Shown here piece after piece: positions 18,968 through 28,771 of a stretch of 31,934 nt of DNA. Made by a program: the position numbers and the translations under genes. Below the pieces are notes generated by a model, which saw nothing but the letters and a program-made list of their open reading frames with translations, searched no databases and was not told the origin of the DNA. The stretch is taken from NCBI GenBank assembly GCA_051453625.1, contig JBOZIK010000001.1, positions 57,148,226-57,180,159 of the forward strand, given 5' to 3'. The DNA is from Welwitschia mirabilis (Eukaryota > Gnetophyta > Gnetopsida > Welwitschiales). The stretch's first letter is position 1. Every line of letters begins with the position of its first letter.

Positions 18968-18977
18968 TTTGCTAAGA
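18968..18977 (+). other. possible LINE target-site duplication, right copy
   Basis: TTTGCTAAGA, identical to 8074-8083, at the point where clear LINE ORF2 similarity ends. Confidence 0.45.
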
Positions 18978-19436
18978 GTTATCAGGCCAATGGTGGCATT
19001 GGCACCACTTAAATGCATTGTAAAGGTCTTTTGAGTCTTCTATGTTATTATTGCATAGAGATTTCAAGGCATCTATACTTGGGTGAGCTTAGTCACTACC
19101 TTAGAGTGGCTCATGCTAGTTCTAGGATGACGTTAGCTTATTCTCAAGGATACGCTCTTCACAACTAGGCAAACCAAATGTAAGTTGTGTTTGTTAACTT
19201 AAGAAAGAGAACATGGGTCATCTAATAACATTTCACAGTTCAAATAATCAGGTTAGTCATGAGCGGTACATGATACACGGGTGAGTGTTTGCTGGGTTGG
19301 GGTTGTTAGCTCCCTCAGCATTTCATCTTATAATTATCAAATATCCAGAGGAATGACGATGTCAATTCAAGAGTAAGAAGATTAAAGGCGAAATGCTTTT
19401 GTAAATAAGATGAGATGTTCGCATTGCAATTCCATC
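18978..19436. other. unassigned sequence between LINE and tRNA gene
   Basis: No domain recognised on either strand. GC content rises towards the tRNA gene. A minus-strand frame stays open from about 19082 to 18990 in line with LINE ORF2, which may be chance. Confidence 0.5.
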
Positions 19437-19508
19437 GCTCCCATAGCATAGTGGTAGTGCGTTCGCTTCGTAAGCGAAAGGTCGCGAGTTCGATCCTCGC
19501 TGGGAGCT
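19437..19508 (+). tRNA. tRNA-Thr(CGT)
   Basis: A complete 72-base cloverleaf. The acceptor stem GCTCCCA/TGGGAGC (19437-19443 with 19501-19507) is fully paired. The D arm is GCAT/GTGC with loop AGTGGTA. The anticodon stem TTCGC/GCGAA holds loop TTCGTAA, anticodon CGT, which reads the threonine codon ACG. The variable loop is AGGTC. The T arm GCGAG/CTCGC holds loop TTCGATC. The discriminator base is T and no CCA is encoded, as in eukaryotic nuclear genes. The internal A box (TAGCATAGTGG) and B box (GTTCGATCC) fit Pol III promoters. A CAA at 19427-19429 and TTTT at 19518-19521 fit a plant start site and Pol III terminator. No intron. It may be a functional gene, or the head of a tRNA-derived SINE. 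Confidence 0.93.
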
Positions 19509-19517
19509 TGTTGCGCA

Positions 19518-19521
19518 TTTT
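19518..19521 (+). terminator. Pol III terminator of the tRNA gene
   Basis: TTTT, nine bases after the discriminator base. Confidence 0.7.
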
Positions 19522-19680
19522 GAAGATCCTACGGCAGACATTTGGCTGGCAGGGCAATTACAGCTAACGTAGCCATCCTTTTGGGAGTGATGGGAAGGCG
19601 ACCCCACTCTCACTGCGCAGCCCGTTAGCTTTTAACCTGAAGCGTTGTCTTGATTCATGCACGGGTATTTCCATTGTGCA

Positions 19681-19989
19681 CTAATTATGAGCATATGAAT
19701 GAAAAGATATAACATATAAGAAGGTTGAATCTATATTATTTAACATAGATTATAAAAAAAAATTCCAAGGAAGTTAACATTTCCATGAGGTAAATTAACA
19801 AACTTAAGAAATTTCTAACATGTTATGTATTGGAAAACAAAATAAACGCACAATCATACAAAAATATTGAAATTCTTCTTTTTGTGTACTTATTCTTTTT
19901 TACCTGTAAAAAGTGAAAAGATTTCTGTTCATCTATTTTACATGTTCATCGTTATGATAGAATATCAAATGTTCACAAAAACCTAGGCT
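19681..19989. other. AT-rich unassigned stretch
   Basis: No reading frame, repeat or RNA structure that I can support. Confidence 0.6.
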
Positions 19990-20760
19990 TTATCATTTTC
20001 GTGTTTGGGTTTTAAAGGTGTGAGGTGGCAACTCCTAGTTAGGTGTTGGAAACATCTATGTCAAAACCTTCCTCCATGAGAGGTAGCTCAACTTCAACAT
20101 GCCCTCTTATGAACTAATAGATATCACACAAACTCAGCATCTATGAAGGTGGTTCTTCACTAGTACTATTGCCCTTGAGAAACTAATTTTCCTGTACACC
20201 CCTTATGTTCTTGTCCATTATGGTTTCTTAATAATTTTCAGAATACCTAAGTAACTATGCAGCATGAAACATTTTTCTCATCGTCATTTCGTTCAGAGGG
20301 TTTATCTCATTTGATATCTTTCTAACAATGCAAAATGACCCAATCCTTCATGGTAATAGCTTCTAGTGTTGTCTTGTTGCATTTAGCCTTAACAAAACTT
20401 CATTGCTCACTTAGAAATACACTTCTCATATGTGTCTATCCATGACAAAACCACACTATAACTTTATAAATTTCATTTTAAGAGCTAATTCTTCTTATAT
20501 ATATTCCACCATAGAATGGGCTCCTTAACTAAGGCTACAAAAGTTTCAAAACATACTTTGATAATGGTTTGGTGGTAAACACTTGGCCTTCAATTTAGTT
20601 ATGATATTTTTTATGATTATATTTCTCCTTTTTTTTTCTTTTCCTTTCAAGCTATAAATGATTCTACCATTAAGTACAACCCTTTAATTTCATTATTACA
20701 AACTTTAGCTTTTTCTTTTTGTAATCTCCTCTAGATCAAAGTATCTTTTAATATCATGAA
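19990..20760 (-). pseudogene. relics of a second Ty3/gypsy type: gag piece and integrase tail
   Basis: On the minus strand, about 20720-20490 gives 'KEKKKKRRNIIIKNIITKLK', then 'CLPPNHYQSMF' and 'GAHSMVEYI-stop-EE'. This matches Retrotrans_gag of chromovirus-like elements (K.KL...FLP..Y.Q.L...L.QG..SV.EY..EF). Further left (20410-20240), 'EVLLRLN', 'KLLP-stop-RIGSFCIVRKIS' and 'MFHAA-stop-LLRYSEN' resemble the integrase C-terminal beta-barrel (V...L....F....KL.P...GPF.I..KI...F.V..L..Y). The two are almost adjacent, so the pol between them has been deleted. Many stops. The gag match is better than the integrase match. Confidence 0.45.
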
Positions 20761-20971
20761 CTCAAGCTATCTAGATTTTTTAATTCAAGCCTCCTTTAAA
20801 ATAACATATCTCCATTGCCACTTGTTTTTTAATGTATGAAAAGGCTCTTAAAAGCCTTTTCTTTTGTGGGTATATCTCTTCTTGTTATGTCTTTGGCATA
20901 ACATTTTCTATTCCTTCATGCTCCTCATCAAATCCACATGTTTTATAAAGACTCTTTTTCTTTTGTTCAAA
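20761..20971. other. AT-rich unassigned stretch before the LTR
   Basis: Contains the short palindrome 'aaggctcttaaaagcctt' near 20840. Nothing else stands out. Confidence 0.5.
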
Positions 20972-21565
20972 TGTAAAAATTGACAGTATGATCAAGATAA
21001 ATGACTAATTTATCTTAATGAAAGATAATAATATAATTAATTTCATCATAAAAATATGCCTTTTATTGGTTTTCTACAATAATTTTGGACTTATCATATT
21101 CTCATGACATTGTCGAGATAAATATTGCATTTTGAATAACATGACAAAATCTGAAGATAATCCAGCCTAAAATGTCAGCGCCATCATTCATGTCATCTAA
21201 TGCCACTAGTTTATGAGGGAAAAATACTTCAAATCTTACATTCCTAAATTGTCATGCAAATTTCAATTAGATGTAGTTATGGGCTTGATCAAATTCCACA
21301 TTAAAAAAAAAAAAATAACAATCTCAACAACACGTGGTGATGATGATGATACATAGCAGGACATGTGACATTGCTAAGTAGGATGATGGTGGAGACATAT
21401 GGTAATACCAGTGGTTGGCAGAAGTAGCAGCAACTAGGAGCCAAGTGTTAACCTTGTTATGAGAATCTCTACCAAATAGAAAAGATGGAAAATGCCCTAC
21501 CTATAACTACACACTTAACGCTACAAGCCAAAGGCTTGTAACCATTCCACATCCCCATCCTTGCC

Positions 21566-21574
21566 TATAAAAGG
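21566..21574 (+). promoter_or_regulatory. TATA box of the second gypsy LTR
   Basis: TATAAAAGG, conserved in the inverted copy (29511-29520 on the minus strand) at nearly the same offset (594 and 597). Confidence 0.75.
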
Positions 21575-21618
21575 GCCTTGAGCCCTCCACTATAATATCC
21601 TTCATTTGCGTACAGTTA

Positions 21619-21700
21619 NNNNNNNNNNNNNNNNNNNNNNNNNNNNNNNNNNNNNNNNNNNNNNNNNNNNNNNNNNNNNNNNNNNNNNNNNNNNNNNNNN
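21619..21700. other. assembly gap, 82 N
   Basis: In the inverted LTR copy, the stretch between 'aaagtta' and 'ttctttctgcttcc' (minus strand, around 29470-29390) counts to exactly 82 bases. Confidence 0.99.
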
Positions 21701-22320
21701 TTCTTCTTGCTTCCTTCATCTCTGATGTAATGTGTTTTGTTTTTTTGATTCAATAATAAGGAGTTATTTACTTTTGATTGTTAGTGTCAATTAAATTTAT
21801 ACTAAGAATGCTTAAGTAGCAATGCAACTATTAAGTTTTAGTTGGTTAACTGAGTGAATTCAAATAGTTAATTAGTTTACATCATAGTAATTTCATGGAT
21901 CTTATGTATTTTAAAGTTATACTTTCAACTTTTATTATTAAGCTATGAGTGATCAGTGACTATCGAATTCAACAACACTCATATGATGAATGAGATTATG
22001 TCACCATAACCCAAATCTTTATACTTGATAATTAAAATTTATTTCAGGATAAGTGTAGCATATGCTTGAGTGAGAACTTCTGAAGAATGAATAAGGTGGT
22101 CACTTAGAGCTTGCTTACTTTCCTGTTTTCCTACAAGTTTCAAATCAGATTCTAAACTCTCCTCTTTTTTTTTCTGCTTCCTTTCTTTTTATTGTCACTT
22201 TCATTAAGCAAGAGAAAGTATACAACTTTTAAAAACCTACCCAAGTTATATTTGTGAAAAGAATGATACTGATTGCAAACTCAGTTAAATCCAATTCACT
22301 ATAAAACTATGAATAGAGTT

Positions 22321-22337
22321 TGGCACTTATGCTCGAG
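22321..22337 (+). other. primer binding site, tRNA-Asp type, weak
   Basis: TGGCACTTATGCTCGAG matches TGGCGCCGTTGCCGGGG at 11 of 17 positions and lies just where the LTR similarity ends. This is reasonable but not conclusive. Confidence 0.5.
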
Positions 22338-23093
22338 TTAATGGCACAATACTAGCTTAGAAGAGAACCTACTTTACTTTTTACAAGTTTTATCATTAGT
22401 TTTATTTTTCTAATGGTGAGTACTGGTTCACTCTAGTGATACCTGAACTAGTCCTCTCTTTTCTTTCTTCTATGTGTTTTCTAGTGGTTGGTACTAGTCA
22501 TTCCAGTGATACCTCAATTGGTCTGATTTGCTTTTATTTTTGTTCTAACTCATTTTGGTCAAAGTCTACTAGTTTGTTTGTAAGCTTCTTTTAAACTAAA
22601 AATTAAAAAGTTATGTGCTATTTATGTTATAATTTAGCTTTAATTTTCTGTTTTACAAATTTGATGCATTATAAACATTAAAAACCTATTTAAAAAAATT
22701 ACGATTTTGTTAAAGATTGGGTTTGTATATGCTCACATTTTTGGTTTTTTTTCATTTCACTGCAACCCTAATACTTTGATCAATCCACGGGAACTATGTG
22801 AACCGCTCTACTTTTGCTAAAACTAAAACTCATAATTAAACTGGTGTTGTTTCCAATCTTGAATAGTGCTGCTAGCTTTTGTGCACCAAATACCTAAACC
22901 CTCTATTAAAATCTGGAAACCTCTTTGTCTAGTAGGCTCTATCAAAAACCTTTTGCAACTAACCTAAAACTTGTTTGAACCTATTCTTGTATGTCTTAGA
23001 TCTATGATGAGTTAAGTAGATTAATTTGGAGCCCATCCAACAAAATGAACCCCTTTTCTAATTTAAAATGTATTCAATAAAACCAACCTTAGG
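22338..23093 (+). other. untranslated leader of the second gypsy element
   Basis: No protein similarity. It includes a two-unit degenerate repeat at 22410-22525 (period about 71; 'ctagtgatacct' and 'ccagtgatacct'). Confidence 0.55.
22410..22525 (+). repeat. degenerate two-unit direct repeat
   Basis: 'ctaatggtgagtactgg' at 22410 and 'ctagtggttggtactag' at 22481 each lead into a '...agtgatacctgaact/caatt' stretch. Confidence 0.6.
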
Positions 23094-25400
23094 ATGACTC
23101 CCAAAGGAAATAAGCCTTCACTTCCTAAGATGACTCAAATAATAATTAACAAGATGCATCATTCTAACAACAAAATCCTAATGAACCACTTAGTGGAGCA
23201 ACATCTAACCAACCTAATTAACTAATTAACTACTTATTACTTTGCCCGAGAGGTGATCAAACAACAAGTATTTATAGCCAATACTATCTAACCTATACAA
23301 ATTCTTTATGATTAACTTCAATCATAGTGCTTAGGAACACCTTCATGTATATTGTAGCCATGCACCAATCAAAGATTAGAGTTCAAGCCTACCACTATCC
23401 AACTTTTGCCTTACTTTCATGGCCTAGAATTCAAGAATTCATACCTTTACCTTAAGGAATTTGAATGAGTTTAATCAATTGTTCCTCAATATCCAAACAC
23501 ATTTAATGCCCTAAGACATACCTTATTTCCATTTTCCTTAAAGGAAAAGGTAAAAGCATGGGATTCTACCCTTAAGGCCTTGTCCATTAGAACATGGTTT
23601 GATGTAAATGAGATCTTCATCACAAAATCTTTTTCCTTATTACAAAACAAATATTTTAATAAACTTCTAGTAAAAAGATTATGAGAAATTTTCTCAAACC
23701 TTAAGAATAATTTAAGGATTTGTTACAAAAATGTTCTCAAATGGTTTTTAGTCAAAAAGAGAAACAAGCTTTTTCTATGATGGGTTAATAATAAACAATA
23801 GGTAACTATTTAAGATGATCAGTGGAGGAAATTTTCTTAGTATGTCCTTAAACAAAGTTTTGGAGTACCTTAAGAGTATAGTTGAAAGTTCCAAAAATTG
23901 AGAAAAGTCTACTAATTCACATAGATTTCATCATTCTACTAGATTAACAAGTGTGTTTAAAATTTTAAAATTAATTACAGGATAAATGAATTAGCACAAA
24001 GAGTGCAACTTTAACCATCTCACTCCATACCTTTACCATTGGTCACTAAACTAGAATGCTTAATTTTCCACATAAACACCCATAAAATAGTTGAGTATCC
24101 CTTCATTTCCTTGTTTTAAAACACTATTAATGAATAAGTTAATGTAATAGGACATCATTGGAAAAACTAGAAAAATGACCATTACTAAAATACACACAAC
24201 CCCAGGTGGAGGAATCACCCCAACTTTTCTTGGAGACAATATCATCCAATTAATCAGTTAAAAATTCATTTTCTTCATCATCCTTTCACACTTTTCCATC
24301 TAGTTACTAAAAACTATATTCATCCATTTCCTTTGAGGACTCAATTAGTAACTTCATGGAAATGAAATTCCAAATTAATCATAACCATGAATCAACCCTT
24401 AAACAACATTCTTCATCATTAGGTAAGATCGAACGAATCCTTCATCAACTCTAGTAAACCCAAACCTAGATTCTCTTTATTTTAAATTAAAGAAATCAAG
24501 GAAATGCCTTCTGAGTTTTTAATAAAATCCTTAGAAAGATATGTTTGTAGAAGAAGAGTAAATTCACTTAGAATAAACCAAATCTATCCACCTTCAAAGT
24601 GTCATAGAGATTAGCAAGGTTTAACTTAGAGTCAATTTAAAGATGCAAGAAGGAAAAATTCAAAGATACAACTTCTTACTAAGAACTTCTACCTTTTCCC
24701 TAAGCTTTAAATAAAGAAAAGGTAAAATACTTAAAAAAAACTTTGCCATATACAAGGAGCCTTTATCTTTTTCCCAACATCTTAAAAAGGAGAACATCAA
24801 CAAATAACAATTAAGGCCTTAAAAATTTTTAAGGAAGTTAAGATTAACATGCCTCTCTTAGAAGTAATTAAGGAGATGGTCTCATACAAAAAGTTCCTTA
24901 ACAATATATTCATGATAAAGAAATGTATGAATACTAAGAACAAAGCCTTTTAACTCAACAAACGAGTAGTCATTCAAAATCAGGTTTTACAAGTATAAAG
25001 ATTTAGATTACCTAAGAATAGCCATTATAATTGAGAATAATTTGGGAGTAAGTTTCAACATTCTACTCCATTATGTGTACAAGTAACTTGACTTAAATAA
25101 CCTTAAACATACTAAAATCCAATTGCAATTGGCTAATAATTCTATGTACTCACCGTTAGGAATAATTGAAGATATAATAGTCTAAGTTAATAACTACTAC
25201 ATCTTTGTAGACATCATAGTTTTATAAATGGATAAGACAAAACACAATTTAATCCTAATCATCTTAGGAAGGCCTTTTCTAGCCACTTAAAATACCTTAA
25301 TTAATTGTAGCAATAGGTAGATTAAAATATCATTTGGAAACATGACTTTAAACTTAAATATTTTTAACATAATGAAATTACCAATAAATTTTGAAGAGGT
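23094..25400 (+). pseudogene. gag-protease of the second Athila-like element, decayed
   Basis: The frame from ATG 23094 can be followed for about 1.8 kb through many stops without a visible shift. The Retrotrans_gag domain gives 'PTTIQLLPYFHGLEF', 'LYLKEFE', 'LFPFSLKEKVKAW' (23523-23561) and 'ALSIRTWFDVNEIF'. Later 'NPRWRNHPNFSW' (ending at 24233) and 'IFKEVKINMPLLEVIKEM' (about 24825-24880) are the usual linker segments before the protease. One frameshift falls between about 24950 and 25030. The protease then reads 'NLGVSFNILLHYVYK', 'KIQLQLANNSMYSPLGIIED' and 'LILIILGRPFLAT' (ending 25287). The catalytic Asp before L-G is Asn (25039-25041). 'FNIMK' ends the protease. No RT, RNase H or integrase follows. 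Confidence 0.82.
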
Positions 25401-28400
25401 TAATTACGTTAATGAAATTTAGAACTTTAAATGTTCTCCTCATGAGGCAAATATTTCCCATTCTATGCCATCAATTGAATATTTGTTCTCCAACTCCTAA
25501 TAGTTACTTTACTTTTGAGTCTTCTATGATAAGTAATCCTTAAAAGAATAAGTTTTACTTAAGCATGATTTTCTCATGATCACTCCACAACACTATCATT
25601 CATTCTACCATTGTTTTAAGCCATTTAACATATCAAAGCCATTTTCAAACCATCTCACTAAGCCACAAACCATACACCCCAATCATTTACTTATTAATTT
25701 TTGAGACTAACATACCCAATTTAATGGCCCTTAAATAAAAATTTATAATAAAGCAATCTTGTTATCATTTAAGTAACAATTTTAATTAAGTTTAATTGTG
25801 GGGTTTTCAGAAAGAGCTATGTAAATTTTGAGTGTAATTATTAAAAAGCACATTCACTTAGAAATTAGATTTTAGTAAATTGTGGCTGAAAAGGTGGAAT
25901 CTAGCTTCATACATATCCTTAAGTTTAAAGATTTTAATGGGGACAAGATTTGTCTTATTTAGGCTAATGAGTCAATAAACCTTCTAATGTGCATAAAAAA
26001 ATGACGGACTTGCTTTTTATACTTAGGCTTAGGTTTTTGTTATAGATCTATTTTAAATACTTATAGTTATATATTTTTTATTCATTTTTATGTAATAAAG
26101 TTTTTAAACATTACAACTCTAAATAACGATAGTGGTCTTCTTAAGAGTTTTTACTATGAATTATTTTCTAATATTCTATCTCAAATTTTTATTTTATTAA
26201 TAAATATACTGTATTCAATTTATGATAAAAATATAAATTTATATAAATCTTTTTATTTTCTATTTTTTTGATACGTAGATTTCTTCTAATACATCTCTTT
26301 TAGTTTTTTTTCTAGATTCATGTCAAGATACTCTCATTTTAAAATGTGACACAAAGTGGTTTACTTTTTTTTAATTTACTTCTTTTAATCTCTAATCACT
26401 ATCTAAATTCAGATAAGTTCCACTTACATAATTTCCCATTTTCTTTTTGAAATTTGGCTCTTAAATCATTGATGTAACTCTCTAAAATTAGTTCTTCATT
26501 TTGGTCTTAATCCCTATTTATAGCTTTCTTTTATAATGTGATCAATTATCCTAAGTATTAAAAGAGGCTATTCTTGTCTTTTTTTTTTTTTTTGACTTAA
26601 AATTGTAACTATTATCTATTTTATTCTTTCTTACTTTAATTAACTAATATTCTTGTAAACTTATTTTTAATATTATTTTAACCATTAACCTTAAATTCCT
26701 ATTATTATCGCACCCCATAATTACCCTTTTAAATATGCTGCTAATTATCTTATTTTTCTATTATTTATATACATTTGTGGGAAAGTCCTATTTCTTGATC
26801 TATGATCGTACTTAAAATTTTAAGAGGTTCCTATTATTATATTTATGTAACTTTCTTTTCTAACTTAGCTTAATTAATCTATTTTCATCCATGGTTTATA
26901 ACTTTAATGACTCTCTATTTTGTGGCTAATTTTTTTCTTGTTTTTAGAGAACATAACTTTATATTATGGTATTAATTAATCCATTTTTATCTATTATGTA
27001 TTATTTTTGAATTCCATGGAAATTGCTTATTTGATTTCCATCATAGCCATTCTCCATCTCAGCATAAGTGCTTTTACACTTTCCACAATATGTGTTTATC
27101 TCTATTATTTTAATTTTTTTAAGTTAAGAACTTCTTAGTTGACATGGTTACATGAGTTTTGCATCTATTTATCTAGTCCATGGCTATCAAGATTGAAACA
27201 AACTTTTATTTAATCTCATGATTCATAGTAAAACTTGTAACCATTATGGCTATTCAAATTTATGGATGTGGCTATTAAACCTTGTTCATATCAAGAGCTA
27301 AGAAAAAGAAAATCCCACTGCCATAATGTGCTCTCTTTGCATCCCTCCCACAACTATATTTAAAATAAAATATTGCTATATACTTATTTACTAGGCCACA
27401 TTTAGTATCTTCTTTAGGCATTACCTTGATTTATGACACTTTTCTTGTGGAATAATTATAAAGAGTTGAATAACTTTAAAATTTAACATCCCTTGTCCTT
27501 TGATGTTTCAAAGTCAATACAATAATTTTAAGTCAATTTAGGAAAATAATGTTTTATCCATTAATGCATATATATTTGTAAAATTCCACTATTATTATTT
27601 ATCTTTTAATGAAATCCAATATTTTGACTATAAATCTAATTGTACCTTACAAGTATATGGGCATTTTCACTTTGGAGAAAACTCTTCTACATCAGAAATT
27701 AGTTCATACATATTTAATCTTTGTTAAAAAATGCATTATAAGGGCTATTTTCAATGACCTTGGAGTTGTTATTGAGAAAAATATTAGAAACTTAACTTTA
27801 AGAAAGTTTGCTAATTCTGTCAAATGCTTCAACTTATTCAATCATTTTTTTAACATTTGAGGGATATGTATTTGATAAAATCTTATTTAACATCTTAAGT
27901 TGTTTCTTATATTAAATCAATCAAAAGTTTTTTGATGTGGATTTGGCTTTAAGTTTCAAGGATAAAATTAAGTTATCTATAGTTAGTATATTAAGGAGTA
28001 GACCTCACATCCTACCATGTGGGACTAAAGGCTAGTTATCATTTAAACAAATGATGTGAATTGAATTTAATAATTTGGATTTTTTAATGCATCTATAGCC
28101 ATGAGGCTATAAGCCACACAAACTAACCTTCTCCTATTAATCTTTTGCATTCATCTCCTCCACTAAAATTAGTATTGGTAATGTTTAGCCACTATTGTAA
28201 AATATGCAATGAGTTTTAAGTGACAAAGATGTTTAGCACCCATGCAAGAGCCATTGTGTAACACCTATAAAACTTAATAATAATATTAAAGTCCTCATTT
28301 TTAAAAATTTGTAATATTCTATAATAACAATGACCATGTATAGTGGATGAATGAAATCATTGCATTTTTTATTTAAAAGAAAGAATAAGGTTAATAGTTT

Positions 28401-28771
28401 CTTTTTTATGTGATTCTAAATCATTCTATCTACTAAATGTAACATAGAGGTTGGAGAGGGGAAGTATGTATAGGTTTTTATGATTTTTATAAATAAAGAA
28501 GAAAAGTGAGTTTTCAAATTTATCTCCACTAAATTTGTATTATAGAGTTTTTTAACTTCTTTTATCTTATCTTTTATTTTTCATATATTCTTTCTATGTC
28601 AATGATAGTAGAGTAGGCATAAATTTACAAAAGATGTTTTACATACAAAGATGGATAGAAGAAGAGATGAACTTTAGAGGACGAGAAGATATCAAGAAAC
28701 TGTAACAAACTTCTTGAGTTCATAAGCATCTTATTCATACTTGAAGTGAGATTATAGGTCATTAAAATCAT
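25401..28771. other. very AT-rich stretch without recognised genes
   Basis: After a short continuation of the protease frame I see no RT, integrase or other known domain on either strand. Much of 26000-27000 is poly-T and poly-A rich (for example 26578-26593). At 28008-28033 'cacatcctaccatgtgggac' holds a short inverted repeat. It may contain a heavily decayed 3' part of the gypsy element. Confidence 0.6.
27609..27860 (+). CDS. unrecognised 83-codon open frame
   Basis: An open frame in a region where most frames are closed. It starts at ATG 27609 and ends at TGA 27858-27860. The product would be basic, with 'FTLEKTLLHQK' and 'FNDLGVVIEKNIRNLTLRKF', which looks more like real protein than random AT-rich translation. 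I do not recognise a family. The flanks in the same frame have stops, so if it is real it is a fragment. Chance occurrence is likely. Confidence 0.15.
   Translation: MKSNILTINLIVPYKYMGIFTLEKTLLHQKLVHTYLIFVKKCIIRAIFNDLGVVIEKNIRNLTLRKFANSVKCFNLFNHFFNI

Larger units (their letters stand above)
19411..19680 (+). other. GC-rich island around the tRNA gene
   Basis: 19441-19620 has 98 G or C in 180 bases (54%), while the next 60-base line after the island (19681-19740) has 13 of 60 (22%). Beyond the tRNA the island contains 'gacatttggctggcagggc' and 'gaaggcgaccccactctcac' with no recognised domain. The composition suggests a different origin or stronger constraint than the surrounding transposons. 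Confidence 0.7.
20972..22318 (+). repeat. 5' LTR of a second Athila-like gypsy element
   Basis: Starts TGTAAAAATTGA at 20972 and is followed by a PBS-like sequence at 22321. Its reverse complement recurs at 28772-30117 over the full 1.34 kb (about three-quarters identical by eye), which defines it as a repeat unit. It has a TATA box at offset 594, followed by the stem-like 'gggccttgagccct'. A gap of 82 N lies inside. The exact 3' end is uncertain by a few bases because the two copies diverge after 'actatgaat'. Confidence 0.8.

Noticed and set aside
16829-19082. A host gene with reverse-transcriptase-like domain
   Set aside because: Stops, a frameshift, missing endonuclease and nesting with another element show a dead LINE copy.
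19315-19613. Two minus-strand open frames of 80 and 83 codons, with peptides such as ARIELATFRLRSERTTT
   Set aside because: They are the antisense of the tRNA-Thr gene. Such peptides are a common artefact of translating tRNA loci.
22321-22337. Reading the inverted pair 20972-30117 as the terminal repeats of one foldback DNA transposon
   Set aside because: The left arm is followed by a PBS-like site and gypsy gag-protease on the same strand, so the arms are LTRs. Also, no matching target duplication flanks the pair.
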